Source: G001797105 sp964528155
GTDB taxonomy: Bacteria > Chloroflexota > Anaerolineae > Anaerolineales > E44-bin32
Direction: 5' to 3'
DNA: 64,000 nt
Assembly (NCBI GenBank): GCA_964528155.1
Contig: CAZGRL010000009.1
Location: forward strand, 17,815-81,814
Made by a program: the position numbers and the translations under genes. This document shows, one piece after another, positions 34,427-42,466 of the stretch (position 1 is its first letter; every line of letters begins with the position of its first letter). The notes under the pieces are model-generated. The model had not been told where the DNA came from. It searched no databases and saw only the letters and a list, made by a program, of their open reading frames with translations.

Positions 34427-35959
34427 TTACTCCCATTCGATCGTCGCCGGCGGCTTGCTGGTGATGTCATACACAACCCGATTCACCCCGGCGACCTCGT
34501 TCACAATCCGATTGCTGATCCGCGCCAACAGCTCCGCCGGCAACCGGGCCCAGTCGGCGGTCATGAAGTCGTCGGTTGTCACGGCACGCAGGACGACGGT
34601 CTCGCCGTATGTGCGCTGATCTCCCATGACCCCGACCGAACGAACCGGGAGCAGCGCCACAAACGCTTGTGCCGTCTCGCCCTTGAGCGCGCCGGCCTGG
34701 ATCAATTCGTCTGTAGCGACTTTATCCGCGGCCCTCAGGCGCGATAGTCGCTCCTGGCTGACTTCTCCCAGACAACGAACGGCGAGACCCGGGCCGGGGA
34801 ACGGCTGCCGCCAGATGAGGGATTCCGGCAAACCCAATTCGAGGCCAACTGCCCGGACCTCATCCTTGAACAAGTACCGCAACGGCTCGACCAGTTCGAA
34901 GTTCATGTCTCTCGGAAGGCCGCCGACGTTGTGATGGGTCTTGATCCGGGCTGCGACCCGCCGGTCGGGTGCGCTTGATTCGACCACGTCCGGGTAGATT
35001 GTGCCCTGAACCAAGAAGGGCGGGTCCCCGAGGGCGGCGGCCTGTTCTTCGAAGATCCGAACGAACTTCTCACCGATGACCTTGCGCTTGGCTTCGGGGT
35101 CGGTGACGCCCGCGAGCGCTTCCAGGAAGGTCTCGGCGGCGTTGACGGCGACCAGGCGCGCTCCGATGATCTGGCGGAATACATCCACGACGGCCTCGGG
35201 CTCGCCCGAGCGCAGCAGTCCGGTATCGACGAAGATACAGTTGAGATGGTCGCCGACGGCCCGCTCGACCAGAGCCGCGGCGACCGATGAGTCAACCCCG
35301 CCGCTGACAGCGGCCAGCACCTGCTCGTCCCCCACCTGGTCGCGAATCCGGTCGATCGCCTGCTCGATGATTGATCGGGGAGACCACTCTGCCCTGGCCA
35401 GGCAAACGTCGAACAGAAAGCCGCGCAAGATCACCGCACCGTCCGGTGTATGCCGGACCTCTGGATGGAACTGAAGACCGTATCTTCCACTGGCGACATC
35501 GGCCATGGCGGCCAGCGGCGAGTTGTCGGAGTGGGCCAGGGGGGCAAAGCCGGGTGGGAGGACCTCGATGCGATCCCCGTGAGACATCCACACACGCAGG
35601 CGTCGCCGCGGCAAGACAGGGTTTTCCCGGTCGACCTCGATCTCAGCCTGTCCGTACTCGCGCTCCGCCGAGGCTGCCACACGACCACCCAGCGCGTGGG
35701 CCATGGCTTGCATGCCGTAGCAGATCCCGAGGATGGGGAGGCCCAAACCGAAGACATACGCGGGGGCTTGAGGCGCGCCCGGTTCATAGACCGAAGCGGG
35801 CCCGCCGGAGAGGATGAAACCTTTGGGTTGGATCTGTAACACGTCGTCGGGCGGAGTGTCGTAGGGGAAGAGCTCGCAGTACACACCGGCTTCCCGGACG
35901 CGGCGTGCAATGAGCTGCGAGTATTGGGAGCCGAAATCGAGGATGGCGATTGAGTCCAC
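34427..35959 (-). CDS. guaA: GMP synthase, glutamine-hydrolysing
   Basis: The 510-residue enzyme converts XMP to GMP using glutamine and ATP. The N-terminal class I amidotransferase shows ILDFGSQYSQLIARRVRE, the nucleophile Cys in ILGICYGMQ and the His-x-Glu of QFHPEVRHT. The ATP pyrophosphatase shows the PP-loop AAVSGGVDSSVAA, and the dimerisation domain has RQPFPGPGLAVR and the terminal PPATIEWE. Start is GTG at 35959, six bases after the xpt stop, so xpt and guaA form a purine salvage/synthesis operon. Length is normal. Confidence 0.96.
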   Translation of the reverse strand: MDSIAILDFGSQYSQLIARRVREAGVYCELFPYDTPPDDVLQIQPKGFILSGGPASVYEPGAPQAPAYVFGLGLPILGICYGMQAMAHALGGRVAASAEREYGQAEIEVDRENPVLPRRRLRVWMSHGDRIEVLPPGFAPLAHSDNSPLAAMADVASGRYGLQFHPEVRHTPDGAVILRGFLFDVCLARAEWSPRSIIEQAIDRIRDQVGDEQVLAAVSGGVDSSVAAALVERAVGDHLNCIFVDTGLLRSGEPEAVVDVFRQIIGARLVAVNAAETFLEALAGVTDPEAKRKVIGEKFVRIFEEQAAALGDPPFLVQGTIYPDVVESSAPDRRVAARIKTHHNVGGLPRDMNFELVEPLRYLFKDEVRAVGLELGLPESLIWRQPFPGPGLAVRCLGEVSQERLSRLRAADKVATDELIQAGALKGETAQAFVALLPVRSVGVMGDQRTYGETVVLRAVTTDDFMTADWARLPAELLARISNRIVNEVAGVNRVVYDITSKPPATIEWE

Positions 35960-35965
35960 AGACGA

Positions 35966-36538
35966 TCAGTCGCCGAACACGATCTTGCCGTCGTCCATGT
36001 TGGTGATCACCGCCAGCGCCTCGATCGGCACGCCTACCGAGGAGAGCAGCTCCCTGCCACCCTCGAAGCGCTTCTCCACCAGTGCTCCGACACCTACGAC
36101 GGTCGCCCCGGCTGCCTGGGCGAGGCGGACCAATCCCATGATCGTCTGGCCTGTCGCCAGGAAGTCATCGATGATAAGCACCCTCTCCTCGTGACCGAGG
36201 TACTCGGGCGAGACGATCAACTCGACCATTCGCCCCTTTGTGTGCGAAGGCGCAAGAGTGAGGAAGATCTGGTCGGGCATGGTGATGGGTTTCGTCTTTC
36301 GGGCGTAGACAACAGGAACTGAGAGGTACATCGCCGTCGTCAGGGCGGGGGCGATCCCGGAAATTTCCGCCGTGAGGACCTTGGTGGGGGAGACACTGCC
36401 GAATCTCTGAGCGAGCTCGCGGCCGCACGCGTTCATCAAGTTCGGATCGACCTGGTGATTGATGAACCCGTCCACCTTGAGAATGCCGCCGCCCAGGTTC
36501 CGGCCGTCGGTTAGGATCCGAAGTCGAAGTTCATCCAT
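35966..36538 (-). CDS. xpt: Xanthine phosphoribosyltransferase
   Basis: The 190-residue protein closely resembles Bacillus-type Xpt: ILKVDGFINHQVDPNLM, the EISGIAPALTTAMYLSVPVVYARK segment (split here across ISGIAPAL and VPVVYARK), the PRPP-binding loop RVLIIDDFLATGQT and EKRFEGGRELL. It converts xanthine plus PRPP to XMP, which the downstream guaA product turns into GMP, so the operon routes salvaged xanthine to guanine nucleotides. The upstream leader is only about 30 bases; unlike in Bacillus, no purine riboswitch fits there. Confidence 0.92.
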   Translation of the reverse strand: MDELRLRILTDGRNLGGGILKVDGFINHQVDPNLMNACGRELAQRFGSVSPTKVLTAEISGIAPALTTAMYLSVPVVYARKTKPITMPDQIFLTLAPSHTKGRMVELIVSPEYLGHEERVLIIDDFLATGQTIMGLVRLAQAAGATVVGVGALVEKRFEGGRELLSSVGVPIEALAVITNMDDGKIVFGD

Positions 36539-36573
36539 TGTGGGTGTCCCGAGTGGAAAGTCGGCTGAAAGTC

Positions 36574-36602
36574 ATTGTACAACGGCGGCGAAATGGAGCC
36601 AA
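36574..36602 (-). promoter_or_regulatory. Promoter of the xpt-guaA operon
   Basis: On the minus strand TTGGCT (36597-36602) and TACAAT (36574-36579) are 17 bp apart, and the -10 lies 35 bases before the xpt ATG. Confidence 0.5.
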
Positions 36603-36687
36603 CGTCGTGCTCGACGAGGAAGGCACGCCTGACCATTTCTTCTCTCACGGTGCAGGAGATATCCCATCTTGAGGCACACACTCTGTG

Positions 36688-36729
36688 GGGGGCGAAGGGG
36701 AGAAAGTGCGTTTACCCCCCTTCGCCCCC
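36688..36729. repeat. GC-rich 13-bp inverted repeat in the gene-free gap before lexA
   Basis: GGGGGCGAAGGGG (36688-36700) is perfectly complementary to 36717-36729 with a 16-base loop. It is the only notable structure in 36603-36988, where no gene is convincing; open frames there are short and lack ribosome sites. Confidence 0.4.
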
Positions 36730-36988
36730 AGACCCCCCCATCCCTCCTCCGCAAATGGGCATTGTTGGACCGCTCCACATGAGCGTGGTCTCGGCCATCC
36801 CTGCGTGCAGCCTGCCTTTGGCCCTGCAACAGCTAGACTCAACAAACGTCCCCATGGCCCAGGCGCAGACCGGCTCCAGTAGAGGCGGCCGAGTAAGCGC
36901 TCTGGGGCAACAACCGCTTTCCGATGTGGCCGAAGGTCCCGCATGAGCTCGCGGCAACGCGGGGAGACACACGGCGTCTGCGGCGCGC

Positions 36989-37031
36989 TTGACATAGAAC
37001 GGATGTTCCGCTAGAATGAGAACGAATGTGC
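36989..37031 (+). promoter_or_regulatory. SOS-regulated lexA promoter with LexA box in the spacer
   Basis: TTGACA (36989-36994) and TAGAAT (37012-37017) are separated by exactly 17 bp. Inside the spacer is a perfect Gram-positive-type SOS box GAAC-GGAT-GTTC (36997-37008). A second, imperfect box GAAC-GAAT-GTGC (37020-37031) covers the start region, 23 bp away centre to centre. LexA bound here would block RNA polymerase, giving autoregulation. Confidence 0.88.
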
Positions 37032-37092
37032 GGCGGGAACAGCGGGCCGGGCCGCTCCAGGGGATGCCCAGCGACCGCTGAAGGAGGAATGC

Positions 37093-37752
37093 ATGGCCAG
37101 AGGCAAACTGTCGGATCGCCAGAGCCGGATGGTCGAGTTCATCCACAGTTTCAGTGAGGACAACGGATACCCGCCTTCGATCCGGGAGATCGGAGAGGCG
37201 GTGGGCATCTCATCCACCTCGGTTGTCAATTACAACCTCAACCGACTTGTCGAGGAGGGCTATCTCGACCGCGACCAGAACGTCTCCAGGGGGATCCGGT
37301 TGAAGGACAAGTTCGACCGGGCGACCGAGCGCTTAGCGCAAGTCGTGAGAGTGCCTCTTGTGGGCCGCATCTTCGCCAGCGAGCCGGTGCCTCTCCCAAG
37401 TACGGACTCACCGATGTTCGGGGCGGACGAGGCCATCGATATCGCCAGAGGCCTGCTCACCGAAGAGGAGGGCTTGTTCGCCCTTCAAGTCAAAGGCGAC
37501 TCGATGATCGACGCTATGGTCAGCGATGGAGACATCGTGGTCATGCGACATGCCCCAGAATGGCGCAACGGGGACATGGTCGCCGTGTGGCTGAGCGATC
37601 GTGAGGAGACAACCCTCAAGTACATCTACCGCGAGGGTCGCAGGGTCCGCCTGCAGCCGGCCAATCCGACGATGAATTCGATCATTGTTGAAGATCCCCG
37701 CACGCTCGAAGTGCAGGGGAAGGTCATGCTGGTCGTTCGACAGCTCAACTGA
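37093..37752 (+). CDS. lexA: LexA repressor
   Basis: The 219-residue SOS repressor has an N-terminal winged helix (SDRQSRMVEFI, PPSIREIGEAVGISSTSVV, about 7-70) and a C-terminal S24-type protease with Ser137 in GDSMID and Lys176 in TLKYIY. The self-cleavage region reads VGRIFASEP (90-98), where the usual Ala-Gly bond would be Ala95-Ser96. AAGGAGG lies about 5 bases before the ATG. The promoter upstream carries LexA boxes, so the gene is autoregulated. A strong hairpin terminates it downstream. Confidence 0.95.
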   Translation: MARGKLSDRQSRMVEFIHSFSEDNGYPPSIREIGEAVGISSTSVVNYNLNRLVEEGYLDRDQNVSRGIRLKDKFDRATERLAQVVRVPLVGRIFASEPVPLPSTDSPMFGADEAIDIARGLLTEEEGLFALQVKGDSMIDAMVSDGDIVVMRHAPEWRNGDMVAVWLSDREETTLKYIYREGRRVRLQPANPTMNSIIVEDPRTLEVQGKVMLVVRQLN

Positions 37753-37780
37753 CCGAGGCACCGACAATCATCGAGACCGG

Positions 37781-37823
37781 ACAGAAAAGAGCCCCCGGAC
37801 GCGCTCCGGGGGCTCTTTTCTGT
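37781..37823. terminator. Strong bidirectional rho-independent terminator
   Basis: A perfect 19-bp stem (37781-37799 with 37805-37823) and a 5-base loop. GC-rich CCCCCGGA is flanked by AAAAGA on one side and TCTTTT on the other, so it looks like an intrinsic terminator in both directions, serving lexA and the convergent methyltransferase gene. Confidence 0.85.
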
Positions 37824-37865
37824 CGCCCTCCTGTTCCGCTTCGACCTGCGAAGGCTCCACATTGC

Positions 37866-38606
37866 TCAAGTGGATGCGGAAGCGATGATCCTTGGCGAGC
37901 CGCGTTCGTAGGGAGACCGCTGGAAGTCAGCGAAGAATTCGATCGACTCAAAGCCGGCGGACGAGAGCAATCCGGAAAGCGCGTCCGGGCCGCGCAGGTG
38001 ATAGGTCACAGGGATCTCAGTCCGTTCGACCCGGCCGTCGGGAAAGAGCTCGTCATAGAGCCAGCTCACATGGACCAGCGGCCCATCGACGCGTTCGAGC
38101 GAGCTGACCTGAACCGGATTCCCGCTCTCGAGATCTTCAAACGCCGAACACAATTCCGGGTCGTCCGTCAGGTTCGCCTGTTCCGCCGACAGGGCTGGAA
38201 GATCAAGAACCAATCGGCCTCCGCGGTGCAGATGACGCGAGGCGCAGGCCGCGGCCTGTTGAAACTCATCGTCGGGCAGGAAGGCGAATGTGTTGCATGG
38301 GGAGATCACGAGCGGGAAGAATCTGCCCAGCGTGTAGTCCCGGATGTCGGCCTGGTGGAGTGAGACCAGGTGGCTGATGTCCGCCGAGATGTGAGCCGCC
38401 GCCCTGACCAACATCCCCGGGTCGTGATCGATCCCGACGACCGGGATGCCGGCGTCGGCCAGAGTGCGCAACACCCTACCATAGCCACACCCCAACTCGA
38501 GCACGGGCCCGTGGCATTCTCGCGCCAGCTCGAGCCAGAACGAGATGTCATCGTTGTATTGAGCGTACTGCGCTTCGAAATAGCGCGGGAAATCGGCGGA
38601 GCCCAT
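37866..38606 (-). CDS. Class I SAM-dependent methyltransferase
   Basis: The 246-residue protein has the Rossmann-type SAM-binding motif PVLELGCGYGRVLRTLA (about 34-50), the acidic residue in VVGIDHDPGML at the end of strand 2 and LVISPCNTFAFL as motif IV. The substrate is unknown; the C-terminal half has FPDGRVERTEIPVTYHLRG, typical of small-molecule methyltransferases. The ATG at 38606 follows the stop of the enoyl-CoA hydratase-like gene by 2 bases, so the two are an operon. Confidence 0.83.
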   Translation of the reverse strand: MGSADFPRYFEAQYAQYNDDISFWLELARECHGPVLELGCGYGRVLRTLADAGIPVVGIDHDPGMLVRAAAHISADISHLVSLHQADIRDYTLGRFFPLVISPCNTFAFLPDDEFQQAAACASRHLHRGGRLVLDLPALSAEQANLTDDPELCSAFEDLESGNPVQVSSLERVDGPLVHVSWLYDELFPDGRVERTEIPVTYHLRGPDALSGLLSSAGFESIEFFADFQRSPYERGSPRIIASAST

Positions 38607-38608
38607 CC

Positions 38609-39385
38609 TCAAACCGGGCGGTGATTCTTCCGAGCGACGAAGCGAGCGGAGGCCTCGAGGTGGGCAGGTGCGGCCCACAAATCGGGGAACTCGGCGCGTT
38701 CCGCCGCGGCCGCCTGCCCCGGCGGCATCTCAACCCCGGCGCGAACCAGGCGCTTGATCGCGCGGACAGCCTGTGGGTCCTGTCGCGCGAAGGCTGCGGC
38801 CAGTGTAACGGCCGCGTCCATGGCAGCGCCCTCAGGAGCGAGTTGATTGGCCAACCCGTACGCCATGGCCTCACTGGCGGTGAAGACCCGCCCCGCGGCC
38901 GTCCATTCCAGGGCGCGGCTATAGCCGACGAGACGCAGCAGGCGCTGGCCGCCGCCCCAGGCCGGGCAGATCCCCAGCCGAACGTGCATCATGCCGATGG
39001 TGGCGCCCTCGGCCATCACCCGAATGTCGCATGCCAGGGCGACTTCGGCGCCGCCGCCGAGCGCCGGCCCTTCCATCGCAGCCAGCGTGGGGATCGGAAG
39101 CGCCTCCAGGTGTGTCAGGGCTTCGCCCATGATGGCCGCCAATCTTGCCCCGTCGAGCCGAGTCGGGTATCCATCCAGTTCAAACAGGTCACCGCCGGCG
39201 CAGAAGGCGCCTTCAGCGCCGGTGACAACCAAAGCGCGCAAGTCCCGCTCACATGCATGTGCGTTGTCGACGGCCTTCGAGAACGCTTCCATAGCCTCCC
39301 AGGTGAGCGCATTGCGTGCTTCGGGCCTATTCATGGTGATCACACCAATGCCGTCGTCCAACACCTCGAACATAATTGACGCCAT
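38609..39385 (-). CDS. Enoyl-CoA hydratase/isomerase family protein
   Basis: The 258-residue crotonase-fold protein has GIGVITMNRPEARNALT at the N-terminus, the oxyanion-hole segment GAFCAGGDLFEL and GPALGGGAEVALACDIRVM. The Glu corresponding to E144 of rat hydratase is present in GGGAEVAL, but the position of E164 (PE in PEINLG) is His in MMHVRLGICP, so ordinary hydration of 2-enoyl-CoA is doubtful and isomerase or lyase chemistry is possible. The ATG at 39385 has AAGGAG about 10 bases upstream; longer frames run antisense into a tRNA gene. It is followed by the methyltransferase gene. Confidence 0.82.
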   Translation of the reverse strand: MASIMFEVLDDGIGVITMNRPEARNALTWEAMEAFSKAVDNAHACERDLRALVVTGAEGAFCAGGDLFELDGYPTRLDGARLAAIMGEALTHLEALPIPTLAAMEGPALGGGAEVALACDIRVMAEGATIGMMHVRLGICPAWGGGQRLLRLVGYSRALEWTAAGRVFTASEAMAYGLANQLAPEGAAMDAAVTLAAAFARQDPQAVRAIKRLVRAGVEMPPGQAAAAERAEFPDLWAAPAHLEASARFVARKNHRPV

Positions 39386-39399
39386 CCGGAACCATCTCC

Positions 39400-39428
39400 T
39401 TGACCGAGAGTAAGGCACCCAGTATACT
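39400..39428 (+). promoter_or_regulatory. Promoter of tRNA-Pro, sharing its -10 with the opposite strand
   Basis: TTGACC (39400-39405) and TATACT (39423-39428) are 17 bp apart, 10 bases before the tRNA. The octamer AGTATACT is a perfect palindrome, so the minus strand also reads TATACT (39421-39426), placed to serve the enoyl-CoA hydratase-like gene. Confidence 0.7.
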
Positions 39429-39438
39429 CGCTCGAGTT

Positions 39439-39511
39439 CGGGGTGTAGCGCAGTTGGAAGCGCACCGCGTTTGGGACGCGGGGGTCGGCGGTTCAAGTCC
39501 GCCCACCCCGA
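39439..39511 (+). tRNA. tRNA-Pro (anticodon TGG)
   Basis: Acceptor CGGGGTG (39439-39445) pairs with CACCCCG (39504-39510). D stem GCGC/GCGC, anticodon stem CCGCG/CGCGG with loop TTTGGGA (anticodon TGG at 39472-39474), T stem GGCGG/CCGCC with loop TTCAAGT. The 3' CCA is not encoded. Confidence 0.95.
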
Positions 39512-39688
39512 CCTACCCTTATATAACCCCTCCCCGCTTGGAAGGTGCGCCAAGAAACAGGATCATTCGGCAGTCGGGTGAGAATATCGGGATGCCACCC
39601 GCGGCAGACATCATCACGCCGTTGACTGTCCGCTCGAGAGTTCCTGCCCTGGCTACTCCGTCCCGTAGCCCCCAGAACCACTTCCGGC

Positions 39689-39717
39689 TTGACCCTGAAT
39701 TCGGCGAAGGTTACAAT
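39689..39717 (+). promoter_or_regulatory. Promoter of tRNA-Gly
   Basis: TTGACC (39689-39694) and TACAAT (39712-39717) with a 17-bp spacer, 9 bases before the tRNA. The -35 hexamer is identical to that of tRNA-Pro. Confidence 0.75.
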
Positions 39718-39726
39718 GCGGCGCGC

Positions 39727-39798
39727 GCGGGCGTGGCCAAGTGGTAAGGCATCAGCCTTCCAAGCTGATATTCGCGGGTTCGAATCCCGTCGCCCGCT
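39727..39798 (+). tRNA. tRNA-Gly (anticodon TCC)
   Basis: Acceptor GCGGGCG pairs with CGCCCGC (39791-39797). Anticodon stem TCAGC/GCTGA encloses CTTCCAA with anticodon TCC at 39759-39761. T stem GCGGG/CCCGT with loop TTCGAAT. The 3' CCA is not encoded. Confidence 0.95.
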
Positions 39799-39868
39799 CT
39801 TTGTCACCTCTTTGATTCGACATCCTAACTCAACCAACGATCATTCAATTGAAGCCGGTCTGTTCGTC

Positions 39869-39897
39869 TTGTAAGTCGCGGAGGCCTCCGCTAAAAT
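39869..39897 (+). promoter_or_regulatory. Promoter of the CAT tRNA
   Basis: TTGTAA (39869-39874) and TAAAAT (39892-39897) with a 17-bp spacer, 14 bases before the tRNA. Confidence 0.6.
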
Positions 39898-39911
39898 GGA
39901 TTCGCGCCTTC

Positions 39912-39987
39912 GGGCCCGTAGCTCAGAGGTTAGAGCGGCCGGCTCATAACCGGTTGGCCGCAGGTTCGAATCCTGCCGGGCCCACCA
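39912..39987 (+). tRNA. tRNA with anticodon CAT, Ile2 or elongator Met
   Basis: Acceptor GGGCCCG pairs with CGGGCCC (39977-39983), discriminator A and encoded CCA follow. Anticodon loop CTCATAA has CAT at 39945-39947. The 1-72 pair is G-C and the anticodon stem lacks three consecutive G-C pairs of the initiator type, so it is not initiator tRNA. CTCATAA and the similarity of the variable and T arms to known lysidine-modified tRNA-Ile lean toward Ile2, but elongator Met cannot be excluded. Bases 39988-40277 that follow hold no gene I can support. Confidence 0.9.
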
Positions 39988-40277
39988 ACTTTCCAACCGC
40001 CCCAGCCCCGTTGACGCAGCATCAAGCCCTCCTCGAATCGCTTCACCAAGACCAACCGAACGCTTGGAGGTGTCGTCCGATCCGACCGGTGCTTGCGAGA
40101 GGGAACTCATGGCTTTCGTGATCGAAAGGATCCCACTCGCCTACCGTCCGCACGCGCGATAGAGGCCCCGGCCGCGCTCAAGTCCTCCGATTTGCGGCCT
40201 GGAAATGCGATCCGGGATGGGACAGTTGAGATGTGCGTGCTCAACAGAGGCTGCCAATCTGCTATGGCTGGTTGACG

Positions 40278-41933
40278 ATGAAGAATCTCTCCCTCAAGTG
40301 GAATGAGCCGGGTTCTATTCTGCGACTTGATGTAGCCCTGTTCGCAGTCTCCTGCGCGCTCATCCTGATGATGCTGGTCCTCATGCTGATCAACCCGTTG
40401 CGGGTGAATAGGGATGCGTCGCTTCACCTGCTGATCGGGGAACTCCTGTTGCGCGGCGCTGTCCCCTATGTGGACTACGTAGAGATCAATCCCCCTCTCA
40501 TCCATTATCTCCACGTCATCCCGGTTGCACTGGCAAAGTGGATCGGTGTCAACCCCATCCCGGTTTTCTTGTTGCTCATCCTGGCGTTGTCTGTTTGGTC
40601 GATCGCCACTGCTGCGTACCTGCTCTCCAGGAACCTCGGCCTCAGGGGATCGCAGATCGGGGGCGTTGTTGCTTTCTCGTTGTCGGTGCTGGATCTGAGG
40701 CTCTTCACCACCAACGAATTCGGTCAGAGGGAACACATATTCTTCCTATTGGTGATGCCCTATGTGATCCTGCGCTGGTTGCGATGGCGCGGGCGGCTCA
40801 CTCATGGAAGCAGACTGGGGATCATCGTCGGGCTCGCGGCAGGTGTCGGCGCGTACATCAAGCCGCACTTTCTTCTCATCTTGCTTTCGCTTGAGCTGTT
40901 CTGGGCCGTTGCCGAAGGTCGCCGCATCTTTGGGAGAGGCCCCGAAGTTTATGCTGTCGTCGGATTAGGGCTTGCCTATGTCCTCTGGCTGGTGCTCATG
41001 CCGCAGGAGATGAGGGCTGGGTTGATCGCGGTCGTTCAAGGTGTGCTGTCCGGTGGCTACCGGGCCTATGGGGACAGGTCCGCGATCAACCTCATCCTCG
41101 ATCAGAATGTCCTCCTGCTGTTCGGCCTGGCACCTTTCTTGTTCTTCCGGTTGACCAACAACTCGGATGAGATTGAAAGCGTTATCCAGTCCATGAGTGT
41201 GTTCACTCTAGCGTCGCTGGTGGTCTACGGCCTGCAGGGGCGTGGCTTTGCATATCATCTGATTCCGGCCATGGGCAGTGAGTACCTTGTCGTTCTCCTT
41301 GTGATCCTGGTGATTGCTCCTCGGGTCAAGCCAGTCGTCTGGAGGAGTGGGACGAAGACGGGCGGGATGAGCTGGTTGACGGAGATGGGATGGCTCCTGA
41401 CTATGCTGGTTGTCTTGGTCGCCGTGGCCAAGTGGATCGGGGATCTTTCCCCAAATGCGATACGCGGCGCCGCGTTCCTGGAAGACGCAGGCGCGATCAA
41501 GGCCATCAAGGACAATTCCACGATGGATGATAGTGTGCTCGTCGTGAGCACCATGGCCGAGCCGTTCCGGCTGGTCCTCCAGGCGGACCGTCGACTGGCG
41601 TCGAAGTACATCCCGACCAATCCAATTTCATTCGGGATCTCCGGAATAGAAGACACCAATGAACTCTATGACCCGGATTTCACACTCCCTGGTCTGGTTC
41701 AGGGATATCTGGACGAGTTGGAAGCATCGATCTTGAGGGATCGTCCTGCCATTATCATCATCGACAACCGCACGTCCTGTGTCGGCTGCCCCCAGGGATT
41801 CCAGGTCTCGGAGTTCTTGCGCGCCAGGGGGGTATACGATCGAGTGATCACAGACAACTACACGAAGCTCGTCGATTCAGAGCGCTTTGTGATATGGAAA
41901 CGTCTGGCAAGGGCACCGGCGCAAGCGGAGTGA
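40278..41933 (+). CDS. Polytopic membrane glycosyltransferase-like protein (GT-C/ArnT-like)
   Basis: The 551-residue protein has about ten membrane segments and GT-C-like acidic motifs on the first outside loop: NPLRVNRDASLHLLIGELLL and VPYVDYVEINPPLIHYLHV, where Asp and Glu positions fit lipid-phosphate-sugar transferases. FTTNEFGQREHIFFLLVMPY lies in a later loop, and a soluble C-terminal domain of about 140 residues ends with ACFVxxP-like IIIDNRTSCVGCPQGFQ. Donor and acceptor are unknown. The ATG at 40278 is chosen because the first helix begins 25 residues later; no Shine-Dalgarno sequence is visible. It opens an accessory stretch to about 45 kb. Confidence 0.68.
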   Translation: MKNLSLKWNEPGSILRLDVALFAVSCALILMMLVLMLINPLRVNRDASLHLLIGELLLRGAVPYVDYVEINPPLIHYLHVIPVALAKWIGVNPIPVFLLLILALSVWSIATAAYLLSRNLGLRGSQIGGVVAFSLSVLDLRLFTTNEFGQREHIFFLLVMPYVILRWLRWRGRLTHGSRLGIIVGLAAGVGAYIKPHFLLILLSLELFWAVAEGRRIFGRGPEVYAVVGLGLAYVLWLVLMPQEMRAGLIAVVQGVLSGGYRAYGDRSAINLILDQNVLLLFGLAPFLFFRLTNNSDEIESVIQSMSVFTLASLVVYGLQGRGFAYHLIPAMGSEYLVVLLVILVIAPRVKPVVWRSGTKTGGMSWLTEMGWLLTMLVVLVAVAKWIGDLSPNAIRGAAFLEDAGAIKAIKDNSTMDDSVLVVSTMAEPFRLVLQADRRLASKYIPTNPISFGISGIEDTNELYDPDFTLPGLVQGYLDELEASILRDRPAIIIIDNRTSCVGCPQGFQVSEFLRARGVYDRVITDNYTKLVDSERFVIWKRLARAPAQAE

Positions 41934-42103
41934 GCCCCGGAGCGTGTAAGGGACGGCTCGGCCAACTCTTGTTTTGCCCCGGATGAGCTGCTTCCCCGCC
42001 GGCGCGTTTGGGGGAAGTCCCCGGATCACTGCCCCCGTGATGTCGATTCTTCGCCTCTTCCTCCGTCATATTGATGACAATGGACAGCCGAACGGAGGAA
42101 GAC

Positions 42104-42466
42104 ATGTTCAACGACTACTCGGTGCTCAAGCTGGCAAAAGCGCGTCAGCGGGAGCTCCAGGCCTCAGAAAGGGCGCCACGAGTGGCGCCCAGCAAGCTCC
42201 GGTGTAGTTGGCGGCGGGCGATACTGGCCGTTCTCTCATTGCTCAATCCTGCCCGGTCGGCCGGAATGCAGTCGTGGCGGCGCGAGAGTGCGCCAACTCG
42301 ATCGGCGAGGCTCGAGAATGAGGCCCTCGACCCCTGGAAGGACCTGTGTCAGCTCGACCTCATCCGTCCCAATGAACCGGAGGAAGGGATTGCGTATGTG
42401 CCGAGATCGGATCAGGTGTCGGGAGGAGGTACATATGCTCTACATGATGTTGGTCTTCCAGAATGA
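42104..42466 (+). CDS. Small basic hypothetical protein overlapping the next gene
   Basis: An ATG at 42104 with GGAGG five bases upstream opens 120 residues. The beginning MFNDYSVLKLAKARQRELQ resembles short helical starts of small hypothetical proteins in Chloroflexota and Actinobacteria; then comes a basic stretch and a short hydrophobic segment (RAILAVLSLLNPARSAG). The last part has low-complexity composition and runs through the ribosome site and first ten codons of the YCII-sigma gene, so the true end or coding status of the second half is uncertain. No function is assigned. Confidence 0.5.
   Translation: MFNDYSVLKLAKARQRELQASERAPRVAPSKLRCSWRRAILAVLSLLNPARSAGMQSWRRESAPTRSARLENEALDPWKDLCQLDLIRPNEPEEGIAYVPRSDQVSGGGTYALHDVGLPE

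Noticed and set aside
36539..36602. Purine riboswitch before xpt
   Set aside because: The -10 box at 36574 leaves a leader of about 30 bases, too short for a purine aptamer, and no aptamer loop motifs are visible.
39386..39553. 56 extra N-terminal codons on the crotonase-like gene
   Set aside because: They are the antisense of tRNA-Pro; the ATG at 39385 has a good ribosome site and family-like start.
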